A DNA stretch of 64,000 nt from Firm-04 sp045596625 (GTDB lineage Bacteria; Bacillota; Clostridia; Oscillospirales; Ruminococcaceae). The notes beneath the pieces are model-generated. The model ran no database searches. It was given only the letters and a program-made list of their open reading frames with translations, and was not told the DNA's origin. The stretch is taken from assembly GCA_045596625.1 (NCBI GenBank), contig JAZOCU010000011.1, positions 24,158 through 88,157 on the forward strand, given 5' to 3'. Below are positions 1 through 9,175 of this stretch, piece after piece. Numbering within the stretch: position 1 is the first letter of the stretch; each line of letters opens with the position of its first letter. A program made the position numbers and the translations under genes.

Positions 1-202
1 ATGTTTCGGTGTCGATTACAGTTTCCGGCGAATTGGTGGGGGAGTATTCGTTTGTGATTGCCGCTGAGTCATCCGCAGCAGCTTCTTTGGCCGGATCTTG
101 TGCCGGAATCGGATCGCAGAGGAGGTCGGTTATCAATATACTTCCTGCTGTGATCCCAGTGATCGCAGTGGCGATGAGACAGCGCAGGATATGGGAATTC
201 AT
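1..202 (-). CDS. Exported protein, N-terminal fragment (runs off the window)
   Basis: The minus strand carries an open frame from an ATG at 202 to the window edge, about 67 codons. A good ribosome binding site (AAGGCGGAG) lies just upstream. The product starts with a short polar end (MNSHILRC) and a hydrophobic stretch of about 20 residues, like a signal peptide or membrane anchor. An acidic, Ala/Ser/Thr/Pro-rich linker typical of secreted proteins follows. The rest of the protein lies outside the window, so no family can be named. It is divergent from the PBP gene. Confidence 0.6.
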   Translation of the reverse strand, partial: MNSHILRCLIATAITGITAGSILITDLLCDPIPAQDPAKEAAADDSAAITNEYSPTNSPETVIDTET

Positions 203-261
203 CAAATAAATCTCCGCCTTTCTATTGCGTTTTGACGGAAGTATGCCCTTTTTTGGTGAGA

Positions 262-267
262 ATTATA
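262..267 (-). promoter_or_regulatory. Possible -10 box for the exported protein
   Basis: TATAAT on the minus strand, about 60 bases before the ATG at 202. No good -35 lies at 17 bases, so this is only a candidate. Confidence 0.35.
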
Positions 268-307
268 CCCAATCAAACCAAATTCCGAAAAAATTCTGAA
301 TTTCCTC

Positions 308-336
308 TTAACAAGAACGGAAATCTGTGTTATAAT
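308..336 (+). promoter_or_regulatory. Sigma-A promoter for the PBP operon
   Basis: TTAACA (308-313), 17-bp spacer, TATAAT (331-336), with an extended -10 TG at 328-329. It lies 53 bases before the PBP start codon. Confidence 0.85.
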
Positions 337-389
337 AATAAAATGTAAAATGATATCCTTGTTTTTTCTTGCGAAAGGAGCTTCCTGCG

Positions 390-2732
390 ATGAAAAATTC
401 TCAGCAGTCTGAACGTGGATCTGCACAATCGAATCGACAGAATATAAAAAAACGCAAAAGAAAGAAGCCGCTGATTTTACGGATTCTTGGACATATCGGC
501 TCGGTATTTGCCGTGACATTTCTTTCCTTCTTTTTGATCTTCTGTATTACCGGCAGTATCTGTGCTGTGGCTGCAACTGCATATGTTATGAATTATATGG
601 AGTCCACGACCACAGTCAGTATCCAGGAAATGATAATGGGCTATTCAACTAATGTATATGTCACGAATCCCGATGGAGAGCAGGAGGCGATCTATACTGT
701 TGAAAATGCTGTGCAGCGAATCCCTGTGGATCTGGAAGTGGTACCGCAGCATGTGCGTAATGCCTTTGTATATGGTGAGGATGAGCGTTTCTATTCCCAT
801 GAAGGCGTGGATTATAAACGTACTCTCGCAGCATTTGCCAACCTGGTTCTGGAGTTCTGGGCAACGGAACAGGGTGGTTCTACAATTACACAGCAGCTTG
901 TCAAGAATCTTACCGGAGATAACGAAACCAGTCCTCTTCGTAAGATCCGTGAGATCTTCCGTGCCATGCAGCTCGAAAAGCGATATGATAAGGACGAGAT
1001 CTTAGAGGCCTATCTCAATTATATCGGCTTTGGCGGTGCAGCAAACGGTGTTGAAAAGGCCGCACAGAAGTATTTCGGCAAATCCGTATCCGATATTTCT
1101 GTCGCCGAAGCGGCTTGTCTTGCGGCGATTCCTCAGAGTCCTGAGGTGAACAATCCCTTTGCCGGCCATTATGAAATGGCGGAGAACAAAGTAACCGGAA
1201 CGACCTATCGAACCGATGTCTGGGTCAATACCGGCCGTGAAGTCAATCGTGCTCGTATGGAATATATCCTGTTCCAGATGTATGATAACGGTGCCATTAC
1301 CTATGATGAATATCAAGAGGCATTGGCAGAAGAGCTTCTGTTTACGGATACCGAGGAGTATAAGGCGCTGCATCCTGAGCTGGAAGAAGAGGAGCAGGAA
1401 GAGAAAGAAGAGTATACAAGCTGGGTTGTGGATGCTGCTCTGAATGAGTTTGCCGAATATCTCATGGAAGAACGCGGTGTCAGTGAGCAGCGTGCATTTG
1501 CAATCATCAATTCCGGCGGTTTCCAGATTTATACCACAGTCGATGTGGAAATGCAGAACTATGTAGAAGAAAAGTACTCTGATCTGAATAATCTGCTGAA
1601 AGGTATGACCACTGCAGATCGTACCGTGTATTATCGTGATCTGGACGGTGACGGTGTCTCCTCATTTGAGGAAAGCATGTCTTTGCAATCCGGCTTTACT
1701 GCAATTGATTATGCCGGCAATATTCTATGTACCGTTGGCGGTATCGGAGAGAAAAAGGCTTCGCTGGGTATCAGCTATGCCAATACGGAGCCTCAGCAGC
1801 CCGGATCTGCTATTAAGCCTGTTTCGACCTATGGTTATGCTTTGTCCAATGATTATCTGACATGGGGTACGAAGGTGCTGGATTATCCTCCGCTGAAGAT
1901 CAATAATCGACTCTGGCCGACCAATTACAGTACAAACAGCAGTTCTGTGAAATACAGCAATACAAAGATCAAGGTCTATACGGCGATTGAGGATTCTTAT
2001 AATACGATTCCCGCATTGCTTTGTAAAACCTATGGCGTTGAGAATATCTTTGGCTATGCAACGGGTGTTGTCGGTCTTGAGCTTGCAGAAGTGAACGATA
2101 TGGATTATGCACCCCTTGCCGTTGGTGCTTTGTATCATGGCATTACAGTGGAAGATCTTGTGAACGCCTATATGGTATATGGAAACGGTGGCTATTTCAG
2201 CGATGCCCATATTATCAGCCGTGTGGAAACCGGTGATGGCAATCTTGTATACACCGGCGGTGCCGATTATACCGCTGTGATCGATGAGGAAACCTCTTAT
2301 GTTATGAATAAGCTGCTGCAGAATGTTATCCAGAACGGTACCGGTACTTCTGCAAAGCTTTCTGCCAATGGTAAAGTGATTCCTCTTGCCGGTAAAACCG
2401 GTACCACGTCCGATTGGTATGATCTGATGTTTATGGCACTGAATCCCGATTTTGTCAGCGGTGTATGGATCGGTTATCCCGAAAACAAGGAGATCCGCAA
2501 CCACTTCTCGATTGCATCACCGAAAATCTGGAAAAATATCATTGGTGAATGGATCCAGACCCACTATTCCGGTGAGGAATTTCCTTCCTGTGATACGGTG
2601 ATCTCCGGAAGAGTGTGCAATGACACCGGAAAGATCGCAGTAGAAGGCTGTCCTGCCGGAATCACAGGCTATTGGAAATCGACCAATGCACCCTATTGCG
2701 ATGGCCATGAAAGTACGCTGGCTGCACCGTAA
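390..2732 (+). CDS. Class A penicillin-binding protein (bifunctional PBP1)
   Basis: Polymerises glycan strands and cross-links peptides of peptidoglycan at the outer face of the membrane. The 780-residue protein has a basic cytoplasmic tail and one membrane segment (about residues 30-65). A GT51 transglycosylase domain follows, with catalytic Glu130 in the EDERFYSHEG motif and the QGGSTITQQL motif. The transpeptidase domain has SxxK at Ser473-Lys476, an SYN motif and KTGTT at Lys669. The start is ATG 390, preceded by AAAGGAG; an in-frame TTG at 369 lies upstream of that site and is unlikely. An acidic Glu-rich insert lies near residues 325-345. First gene of an operon with the methyltransferase and lysA. 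Confidence 0.95.
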   Translation: MKNSQQSERGSAQSNRQNIKKRKRKKPLILRILGHIGSVFAVTFLSFFLIFCITGSICAVAATAYVMNYMESTTTVSIQEMIMGYSTNVYVTNPDGEQEAIYTVENAVQRIPVDLEVVPQHVRNAFVYGEDERFYSHEGVDYKRTLAAFANLVLEFWATEQGGSTITQQLVKNLTGDNETSPLRKIREIFRAMQLEKRYDKDEILEAYLNYIGFGGAANGVEKAAQKYFGKSVSDISVAEAACLAAIPQSPEVNNPFAGHYEMAENKVTGTTYRTDVWVNTGREVNRARMEYILFQMYDNGAITYDEYQEALAEELLFTDTEEYKALHPELEEEEQEEKEEYTSWVVDAALNEFAEYLMEERGVSEQRAFAIINSGGFQIYTTVDVEMQNYVEEKYSDLNNLLKGMTTADRTVYYRDLDGDGVSSFEESMSLQSGFTAIDYAGNILCTVGGIGEKKASLGISYANTEPQQPGSAIKPVSTYGYALSNDYLTWGTKVLDYPPLKINNRLWPTNYSTNSSSVKYSNTKIKVYTAIEDSYNTIPALLCKTYGVENIFGYATGVVGLELAEVNDMDYAPLAVGALYHGITVEDLVNAYMVYGNGGYFSDAHIISRVETGDGNLVYTGGADYTAVIDEETSYVMNKLLQNVIQNGTGTSAKLSANGKVIPLAGKTGTTSDWYDLMFMALNPDFVSGVWIGYPENKEIRNHFSIASPKIWKNIIGEWIQTHYSGEEFPSCDTVISGRVCNDTGKIAVEGCPAGITGYWKSTNAPYCDGHESTLAAP

Positions 2733-2767
2733 GACAGTATGTGTAATCCGTGAAAAGGAGGTCATTT

Positions 2768-3991
2768 TTGTCAGCAGTGACAAAAATGCAAAAGAGAATG
2801 ACCCAACAGAATGAAATATCCAATGCTTCCGCATCGAAGTTGATTCGGTATTGCTGTCCGTGCCATTTTGGTCTGGAGAGCGTGCTGAAATTTGAACTGA
2901 CCCGTCTTGGTGCAGAAGATATTACGGCAGCAAACGGAAAAGTTTCCTTTTCCGGAGATCTTTCCATGATTGCGCGTGCAAATATCGGTCTTACCGTTGC
3001 AGAACGGGTATTGATCGAGCTTGCCGGTTTTTCTGTCAAGGCGCAGCGCGGAAAAACTGCCTTTGATCCGTTGTTTGACGGTGTGTATAATGCGCCGCTG
3101 GAACAGTTTATCGGCAAAGACGATGCATTTCCGGTAAAAGGATCTTCGCTGAATTCTCAGCTTCACAGCATTCCCACTTGCCAATCTATTGTGAAAAAAG
3201 CAGCTGTGAAACGATTGCAGCGTGCTTATCATACGCAGACATTGTCCGAAAGCGGTGCTGTGCATCAATTGCAGTTTCAGATCATGAACGATCACTGCAC
3301 ACTGTATCTGGATACAACCGGGATGGGATTGCACAAACGCGGATGGCGTCAGCATGCCAATGCCGCTCCGATTCGGGAAACTCTTGCTGCCGGTATTCTG
3401 GATCTTTCCAGAGTACGCTTTGACAGCCAGCTTTGTGATCCCTTCTGCGGCAGCGGAACTTTGCTTATCGAGGGAGCTTGTCGTGCTATGCGTATGGCTC
3501 CCGGCCTCCGCCGTCGTTTTGCGGCAGAACGTTGGGACTGCATCCCGCATAAAATCTGGGAAGATGCTCGTGATGAAGCCAAGGCTCTGATTCAACGGGA
3601 TGTGCCGTTTCGGGCAGTCGGATATGATATTGACCCGGAGGCAGTTGCTCTGACGCTGGAAAATGCACGAAAAGCAGGCGTTGCCGATAAGATTACGGTC
3701 AAGCAAATGGATATCAGAAAATTCCAATATCAGCAGGGACAGATGATCCTGTGCAATCCGCCCTATGGCGAACGAATGCTGGATGTTCAGAAGGCACAGG
3801 AGCTATATCGCATTATGGGCGAAGTATTTCCTTCCGAATGCAGCTGCAGCATCATTTCTCCCGATCAGGAATTTGAAAGCTTGTTTGGCAAAAAAGCCAA
3901 TAAACGCAGAAAGCTCTATAATGGTATGCTGCAGTGCCAGCTATACCAGTATTTTCCCCCTAAGAACGCAATGGAAAGGATTGTGAAATAA
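2768..3991 (+). CDS. THUMP-domain class I SAM-dependent RNA methyltransferase (RlmL/YpsC type)
   Basis: Predicted rRNA guanine-N2 methyltransferase of 407 residues. The N-terminal half is a THUMP-like RNA-binding region. The Rossmann methyltransferase has the SAM loop DPFCGSGTLL near residue 225 and the catalytic NPPYGERM motif near residue 332, as in enzymes that methylate exocyclic amines. Gram-positive relatives such as YpsC have this size and lack the second methyltransferase of E. coli RlmKL. The start is uncertain: TTG 2768 sits six bases after AAGGAGG (2755-2761), whereas the GTG at 2750 lies upstream of that site; ATG 2786 is a later option. It follows the PBP gene by 35 bases, so is probably cotranscribed. 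Confidence 0.85.
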   Translation: MSAVTKMQKRMTQQNEISNASASKLIRYCCPCHFGLESVLKFELTRLGAEDITAANGKVSFSGDLSMIARANIGLTVAERVLIELAGFSVKAQRGKTAFDPLFDGVYNAPLEQFIGKDDAFPVKGSSLNSQLHSIPTCQSIVKKAAVKRLQRAYHTQTLSESGAVHQLQFQIMNDHCTLYLDTTGMGLHKRGWRQHANAAPIRETLAAGILDLSRVRFDSQLCDPFCGSGTLLIEGACRAMRMAPGLRRRFAAERWDCIPHKIWEDARDEAKALIQRDVPFRAVGYDIDPEAVALTLENARKAGVADKITVKQMDIRKFQYQQGQMILCNPPYGERMLDVQKAQELYRIMGEVFPSECSCSIISPDQEFESLFGKKANKRRKLYNGMLQCQLYQYFPPKNAMERIVK

Positions 3992-3992
3992 T

Positions 3993-5288
3993 ATGTTGAC
4001 TCCGAATCTGACGGTCAATGCACAGGGGCATTTGTGTATTGGCGGTGTGGATTGTACAGATCTTGCAAAGGAATACCGGACTCCGCTTTATGTTATGGAT
4101 GAAGCAGTGATCCGTACAAGCTGTAAAGGATTTCATGAGGTGCTGCAGGAAGAATATGACGGTCTGGGTATGATTTGCTATGCCAGTAAGGCATTTTCCT
4201 GCAAGGAGATCTATCGGATCATTCACAGCGAAGGCCTTGGTGCCGATGTGGTTTCCGGCGGTGAGCTGTATACTGCATTACAGGCAGGATTGCCCGCTGA
4301 AAAAATCGTGTTTCACGGCAACAGCAAGACCTATGATGAACTGACCTTTGCGGTTTCCGAGAATGTCGGGCGCATTGTTGCCGATCATATTACTGAGCTT
4401 GCCATGCTCAATGAGATCGCTGCTGCACAAAACAAGATCGTTTCTGTCATGCTGCGGATTAAGCCTGGAATCGATGCACATACTCATGATTTCATTCAGA
4501 CCGGTAAAATCGACAGCAAATTCGGTTTTGCTTTAGAGACCGGTGAGGCGATGGCTGCTGTAAAGGCTTGCAGCACCTTTTCTAATCTGAAGCTTTTGGG
4601 ATTGCATTGTCATATCGGTTCGCAGATCTTTGAAACAGAGCCGTTCGCTGAGGCGGCACGTGTCATGCTGCGCTTTATGGATACCATCCGGACTGAATGT
4701 GGAATCACATTACCTGAATTGAATCTGGGTGGCGGACCCGGCATCAAGTATGTGGAAAGTGATGATCCCAGACCCTTTGGTGAGATCATTCGAGAGATCC
4801 TCAAGGCAGTCCGTACTGCTTGCGATACTTATCGTTATCCGCATCCGTATTTGCTCTTCGAGCCGGGACGCTCCATTGTAGGTGCATCGGGATTGACGCT
4901 GTATCGTGTTGCTGCCGTCAAGCAGATCCCTAATGTTCGTACCTATGTGCTGGTTGATGGCGGTATGTGTGATAACCCTCGTTATGCATTGTATCAGTCA
5001 CAGTATGAGGCAGTATGTGCCAATCATGCCGATCAGCCAAAAGCTGCGACCGTTACCATTGGCGGCAAATGCTGCGAAAGCGGTGATCTGATCGGCGAGA
5101 ATATGCCTTTGCAGATCGTTCAGCCCGGAGATTATATTGCTGTTTTGGCGACTGGGGCTTATAATTATTCCATGTCTTCAAACTATAACCGCAATCCAAG
5201 ACCTGCTGTTATTATGGTGAAGGATGGTATTGCCCGTGAGATCATCCGCCGCGAAACCTATTCCGATCTTGTGAAAAATGATCTCTGA
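3993..5288 (+). CDS. lysA: Diaminopimelate decarboxylase
   Basis: PLP enzyme that converts meso-diaminopimelate to lysine, the last step of lysine synthesis, and so draws on the same precursor pool as peptidoglycan. The 431-residue product has the fold-III PLP-lysine motif YASKAF near residue 55, the HCHIGSQ motif and the glycine-rich phosphate-binding GGGPGIKY. It also has the C-terminal CESGD motif that completes the dimer active site. Start ATG 3993 is one base after the methyltransferase stop, so translation is probably coupled. A strong hairpin follows the stop. Confidence 0.95.
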   Translation: MLTPNLTVNAQGHLCIGGVDCTDLAKEYRTPLYVMDEAVIRTSCKGFHEVLQEEYDGLGMICYASKAFSCKEIYRIIHSEGLGADVVSGGELYTALQAGLPAEKIVFHGNSKTYDELTFAVSENVGRIVADHITELAMLNEIAAAQNKIVSVMLRIKPGIDAHTHDFIQTGKIDSKFGFALETGEAMAAVKACSTFSNLKLLGLHCHIGSQIFETEPFAEAARVMLRFMDTIRTECGITLPELNLGGGPGIKYVESDDPRPFGEIIREILKAVRTACDTYRYPHPYLLFEPGRSIVGASGLTLYRVAAVKQIPNVRTYVLVDGGMCDNPRYALYQSQYEAVCANHADQPKAATVTIGGKCCESGDLIGENMPLQIVQPGDYIAVLATGAYNYSMSSNYNRNPRPAVIMVKDGIAREIIRRETYSDLVKNDL

Positions 5289-5298
5289 TATAAAAGCG

Positions 5299-5331
5299 AT
5301 CCCCACAAGGCGTATTCGGCCTTGTGGGGAT
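5299..5331. terminator. Hairpin between lysA and the convergent RING-like gene
   Basis: A 13-bp perfect stem (ATCCCCACAAGGC and its complement) with a 7-base loop. The T tail is weak. Its position between convergent genes fits a bidirectional terminator. Confidence 0.75.
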
Positions 5332-5365
5332 TCTTACTTCTATGCTGACGCTGACGGTGCAAACA

Positions 5366-6244
5366 TTATCGCACGAAAATTAAAAAGATGGATAATGCAA
5401 AGGAAAATGCCATTTGAATGACTACCGCAAGAATAATATTGGCAAAGCTTGTGCCACCGTTTTGCTTCAGTGTTGCATGCAGTTCAGCTTCGCCGGCACA
5501 GCATTTCTTATATCCTTTGATTTTACGGATCGCAAATCGATAATAGAGATAATTTCCGAAAAAGCATAGCAGAAGCGAAAATACAAGATCTGCAACACCT
5601 GTAATGCTGATCAAGGTGCGGAAGAGATTGGTTTCAATATCGAGCCATGTGAGATTCATTCCAAATTGACTTACCACCATACTCAGCGTCGAGGGAAGTC
5701 GTATCAGAAAATTGACGACGATCGTGAGGACCGTCATTGCCCACATTTTCCGATTGGCAAAATACAGATGCGGGAAAAACAAACAGGTAAGATTGAATGA
5801 AAGCTTTCTGCCCGTTTGTTTCATAAGACGAAACAATGGCAGATAATAAAATCGATTGGTCGCAACGAAGGCTGCCATCTCTTTGACAGTCACACCATCC
5901 ATTTCTTCTGTGGGATCCAGACCAAGGCAGGGATCATCATTGAGGCGAACGCCGTCATAGAGCGTCGCATTGGGATATCCGCTTTTTTGTTCTCGGATGC
6001 GCTGCGCAGCTTGTTCGGCTTCTTCAGCACGCTTTTCGGCACGTTTCTGCTCCAGCAGCTCCTCTTGTTTCACAATCTGCCAGCTCTGTGAGGAGGCGTG
6101 CAGTGCATCGTTGATGCATTTTCCTTCTTTTTGATAACATTCTCTATGATAGGGTGTGCCGCATTCAGGACAGACAACGATGTCATCGGTCTCGATGAAC
6201 TTTTGATTACAGACAATACAGGCTTGTCCGAGATAGTCAACCAT
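5366..6244 (-). CDS. Bacterial RING-like zinc-finger membrane protein
   Basis: A 292-residue protein of unknown role. The first 50 residues carry a treble-clef/RING-like set of metal ligands (CIVCNQKF, CPECGTPYHRECY, then a further Cys), as in the prokaryotic RING-finger families. A charged Glu/Arg/Ala-rich coiled-coil segment follows (about 70-105). The C-terminal half has three or four hydrophobic helices and resembles small DUF2628-type membrane modules. Start ATG 6244 has a GGAGAG site at the right spacing; an upstream in-frame ATG at 6286 has none. The gene is single and convergent with lysA. E3-like activity should not be assumed. Confidence 0.7.
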   Translation of the reverse strand: MVDYLGQACIVCNQKFIETDDIVVCPECGTPYHRECYQKEGKCINDALHASSQSWQIVKQEELLEQKRAEKRAEEAEQAAQRIREQKSGYPNATLYDGVRLNDDPCLGLDPTEEMDGVTVKEMAAFVATNRFYYLPLFRLMKQTGRKLSFNLTCLFFPHLYFANRKMWAMTVLTIVVNFLIRLPSTLSMVVSQFGMNLTWLDIETNLFRTLISITGVADLVFSLLLCFFGNYLYYRFAIRKIKGYKKCCAGEAELHATLKQNGGTSFANIILAVVIQMAFSFALSIFLIFVR

Positions 6245-6290
6245 GAATACTCTCCTTTTCTGATCGTAAGAATATAATTGTGACATTCAT

Positions 6291-6319
6291 ATTGTATCAT
6301 ATTTTTTCCAATTCCACAA
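6291..6319 (-). promoter_or_regulatory. Promoter for the RING-like gene
   Basis: On the minus strand: TTGTGG, 17-bp spacer, TACAAT, with an extended -10 TG. It is 47 bases before the ATG. Confidence 0.7.
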
Positions 6320-6395
6320 GAGGGAATCCTGTAATTTCACGAAATCTTCATTTTTCCTACAGAATGATCCGATGAAAATTTTTTTCAAAAAACAC

Positions 6396-6424
6396 TTGCT
6401 TTTTTCTGAGTGATATGGTATACT
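6396..6424 (+). promoter_or_regulatory. Promoter for secG-rnr
   Basis: TTGCTT (6396-6401), 17-bp spacer, TATACT (6419-6424), with an extended -10 TGG. Confidence 0.8.
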
Positions 6425-6481
6425 TATAAAGAACATTTTATGCCTTGGCGTGAGCCTTGCGAAAAGAAAGGAAATCAGTAT

Positions 6482-6736
6482 ATGCATCCCGTTGAAATTA
6501 TTGGTGGCGTTTTGTTGCTTATTGCTTGTGTATTACTCGTTATTTTAGGCTTGGTGCAGGATCGCAAGACCGACCAGAATATGGCTACCGCAATTACCGG
6601 TACGGCAAATGATTCTCATTTCAGCAAGAATGAGGGACGCACAAAAGAAGCAATCATGAAAAGATGGACACTGTGGCTTGCCGTGATCTTTTTTGTTGCA
6701 ACTCTTGTTGTTACGATTTTGCCTGTTTATCTCTGA
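6482..6736 (+). CDS. secG: Preprotein translocase subunit SecG
   Basis: Small subunit of the SecYEG channel. The 84-residue product has two membrane helices (about 5-25 and 62-82) joined by a polar loop, the usual SecG design and size. ATG 6482 is preceded by AAAGGA; a longer in-frame start at 6410 would fall within the promoter and can be dropped. Its place directly before rnr is the common Firmicute arrangement and supports the call, because SecG sequences are weakly conserved. Confidence 0.85.
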   Translation: MHPVEIIGGVLLLIACVLLVILGLVQDRKTDQNMATAITGTANDSHFSKNEGRTKEAIMKRWTLWLAVIFFVATLVVTILPVYL

Positions 6737-6740
6737 AAGC

Positions 6741-6782
6741 AAAACGCTCTGTTCTCCCATTGCGGAGTGCAGAGCGTTTTTT
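6741..6782 (+). terminator. Intrinsic terminator between secG and rnr
   Basis: AAAACGCTCTG pairs with CAGAGCGTTTT, followed by a run of six T. It would attenuate read-through from secG into rnr. Confidence 0.85.
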
Positions 6783-6794
6783 CAACCTATACGG

Positions 6795-6832
6795 AAAGGA
6801 GTGCTGTCACAAAGACAGCGTGAATCAAAATG
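6795..6832 (+). promoter_or_regulatory. rnr initiation region: Shine-Dalgarno, hairpin, start codon
   Basis: The only good ribosome binding site, AAAGGAG (6795-6801), is 28 bases from the ATG (6830). Between them is a perfect 6-bp hairpin, GCTGTC (6803-6808) and GACAGC (6814-6819), with a 5-base loop. A stop codon at 6821 excludes an earlier in-frame start. Folding would bring the site to a workable distance. Confidence 0.5.
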
Positions 6833-9043
6833 AAAAAAAACCAAAAGAATAAGCGTCATACTGCAAAACGATCTGTCAGGAAGGATAGTGGTGTTTTACA
6901 GCGATCGGAAAATGCAGTCAGCAAGGCAAACGTGAATCCTGCCGAAGTTGATAGCTTTGTCAAACGGATCCGCACATTTCTAGTCAAGGAGAATGGCAGA
7001 CCGCTGCGAGCCAAGGATCTGATGTCAAAATGTCGAGGCAGAGGAAAGCTTGCTTTTCAGCGTGCATTGTTACAGATGCAGCAAAGCGGTGAGGTGGCTG
7101 TAAGGCATAACGGATATGTATTATCAGCGGCTGTCGGCATGATCAAAGGGACTTTGACAGCATTGCATCGTACCTATGGCTTTGCACAGCCTGAGGATGG
7201 CGGCGCACAGTTCTTTATTCCCGGCCGAGATCTGAAGGGTGCTATGCCCGGTGATGTTTTGCTTCTCCAGCCAATGGGCATGAGCAGTCGTGGGGATTCA
7301 CCGGAAGCAGCTGTGGTAACGGTGATCCATGCCGTTCCTGCTCAGGCAGCCGGTATGCTGGTTGAGGAAGCAGGGGAGCTTCGGTTTTTGCCGGATACCC
7401 TTTGCCGTCAGACATTGACTGTGACCAATCTCGGAGAAAGCATTGCCAAGGCAGGAGACAAAGTTGTTGTTAGTATTGTATATCGTGGCCAGAGACACTC
7501 TGAGCATAAAGTGCAGATCGATGCGGTGCTTGGAAGCTCAGATTCTGCCTTTGCCTGTTCCAAAGCGATCGTAGCGGTCAGCGGTGCACCGATGGTGTTT
7601 TCTCAGGATGCGCTGGAAGATGCCGATGCGCTTTCTGCAGCCGGCATATCTGAGGAGGAATGTGCAGGACGTTTGGATTTGCGTCATAGTCAAGTGCCGA
7701 TTTTCACAATTGACGGTGCCGATACCAAGGATATTGATGATGCGATTTCCATTGAAAGAACAGCCGACGGTTATCGTCTTGGTGTGCATATTGCTGATGT
7801 ATCCCATTATGTACGTCCCGATTCTCCGTTGGACGAGAATGCCTTTGCAAGAGGAACCAGTGTATATTATGCCGATGCGGTGATCCCAATGCTGCCGAAA
7901 TCCTTATCCAACGGGATCTGCTCTTTGTTTGCCAATACGGATCGATTGGCACTTTCTGCGCTAATGGAACTGAATGCTCAGGGTGAGATCCTTTCTTATC
8001 GTTTTGAAAAGACGATCATTCATTCTTGCTTGCAAGGCGTATATCGAGAAGTCAATGCTGTGTTTGACGGCACTGCAGATGCTCAGATCGAAGCCAAGTA
8101 TGCTGCCGTGAAGCCTTCTCTGCTGATATTGCGTGAGTTGCTTGCACAGCGTCTTGCTGCACGCCGCCGCCGTGGTGCACCCTCGCTGGAAACTGAAGAA
8201 AGTGCATTCAGCATCAATGCGGACGGCATTTGTGATGAGATCTTTGCCCGTACCCGTGCAGAGGCCGAGGAGCTGATTGAAGAATGTATGCTGCTTGCCA
8301 ATGAAGCTGCTGCGAAGTTTGCAAGATCGCGTCAATTGCCTTTTATATATCGTGTTCACGAGCAGCCGCCGGAAGAGAAGGTGCAGCGTCTTGCTGAAGC
8401 TTTGGATCAGCTTGGGATTCCGCACCCCGAGCTGCTTGATCCATCGCCATCGGATTATTCCGCCATTCTTGCCTCTGTTGCAGAGCATCCGCTGAAATCA
8501 GTGGTGCATCAACTGGTACTGCGTGCAATGGCAAAGGCATGCTATGGCGTTGATCCTCTTGGACATTTTGGTCTTGCATTGAAGGATTATGCTCACTTTA
8601 CGTCACCGATCCGTCGTTATCCGGATCTGATGGTGCATCGGATGATCTCAACTCAATTAACGGGCGAACGTCTGGATCATGCGCAGGATCTGGTACGCAA
8701 GGCTGCAGATCAAAGTTCTGTGACCGAGCTGCGCGCACAGCAGATCGAGCGCCAGTGCGAAGACTGTTATCGTGCCGAATATATGCAGCAGCATCTCGGA
8801 GAAGAACTGGATGGTGTAATTTCTGGTCTGACAGAATTCGGCATCTATGTGATGCTTCCCAATACGGTTGAGGGTATGATCGCTTTGGATGATCTGCCGA
8901 ATGGCGAATATGCTTATGACGGATTCTTCTGTTTAACCGAACTGCGCTCCGGTACACGCTATACGCTGGGACAAACTCTTCGTGTGCAGTGTGTCAGAGC
9001 TGATGTCGGCAGCGGTCATATTGATTTTACGCTGTTGTCTTAA
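6830..9043 (+). CDS. rnr: Ribonuclease R
   Basis: Processive 3'-5' exoribonuclease that degrades structured RNA and helps clear stalled mRNA. The 737-residue protein has a basic N-terminal tail and a winged-helix domain (about 40-105). Cold-shock OB folds follow, including GTLTALHRTYGFA. The central RNB nuclease domain has the metal-binding motif TKDIDDAIS near residue 300. A C-terminal S1 domain ends the protein (GVISGLTEFGIYVML). Length and order match RNase R. The expected partner smpB is not downstream. The odd spacing of its ribosome binding site is listed separately. Confidence 0.95.
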   Translation: MKKNQKNKRHTAKRSVRKDSGVLQRSENAVSKANVNPAEVDSFVKRIRTFLVKENGRPLRAKDLMSKCRGRGKLAFQRALLQMQQSGEVAVRHNGYVLSAAVGMIKGTLTALHRTYGFAQPEDGGAQFFIPGRDLKGAMPGDVLLLQPMGMSSRGDSPEAAVVTVIHAVPAQAAGMLVEEAGELRFLPDTLCRQTLTVTNLGESIAKAGDKVVVSIVYRGQRHSEHKVQIDAVLGSSDSAFACSKAIVAVSGAPMVFSQDALEDADALSAAGISEEECAGRLDLRHSQVPIFTIDGADTKDIDDAISIERTADGYRLGVHIADVSHYVRPDSPLDENAFARGTSVYYADAVIPMLPKSLSNGICSLFANTDRLALSALMELNAQGEILSYRFEKTIIHSCLQGVYREVNAVFDGTADAQIEAKYAAVKPSLLILRELLAQRLAARRRRGAPSLETEESAFSINADGICDEIFARTRAEAEELIEECMLLANEAAAKFARSRQLPFIYRVHEQPPEEKVQRLAEALDQLGIPHPELLDPSPSDYSAILASVAEHPLKSVVHQLVLRAMAKACYGVDPLGHFGLALKDYAHFTSPIRRYPDLMVHRMISTQLTGERLDHAQDLVRKAADQSSVTELRAQQIERQCEDCYRAEYMQQHLGEELDGVISGLTEFGIYVMLPNTVEGMIALDDLPNGEYAYDGFFCLTELRSGTRYTLGQTLRVQCVRADVGSGHIDFTLLS

Positions 9044-9080
9044 GGATGTCGGTGTTCCCTGCCATCCAATGGAAAAAGAC

Positions 9081-9109
9081 TTTACTTTTTATCAGTTTTA
9101 TGCTATACT
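9081..9109 (+). promoter_or_regulatory. Promoter for the dnaD-like operon
   Basis: TTTACT, 17-bp spacer, TATACT (9104-9109), with an extended -10 TGC. Confidence 0.75.
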
Positions 9110-9128
9110 GAATAAGATTGCTGATTAA

Positions 9129-9148
9129 CTGACAGATCATGCTGTCAG
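9129..9148 (+). other. Hairpin at the 5' end of the dnaD-like mRNA
   Basis: Perfect 7-bp stem CTGACAG/CTGTCAG with a 6-base loop, about 13 bases after the predicted transcription start. It may stabilise the transcript. Confidence 0.5.
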
Positions 9149-9175
9149 AGGAATAAAGGATGACAGGAAATCACC

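Noticed and set aside
9..209. 66-codon plus-strand frame at the window start
   Set aside because: The minus strand here has a better gene: ribosome site, signal-like helix and acidic linker.
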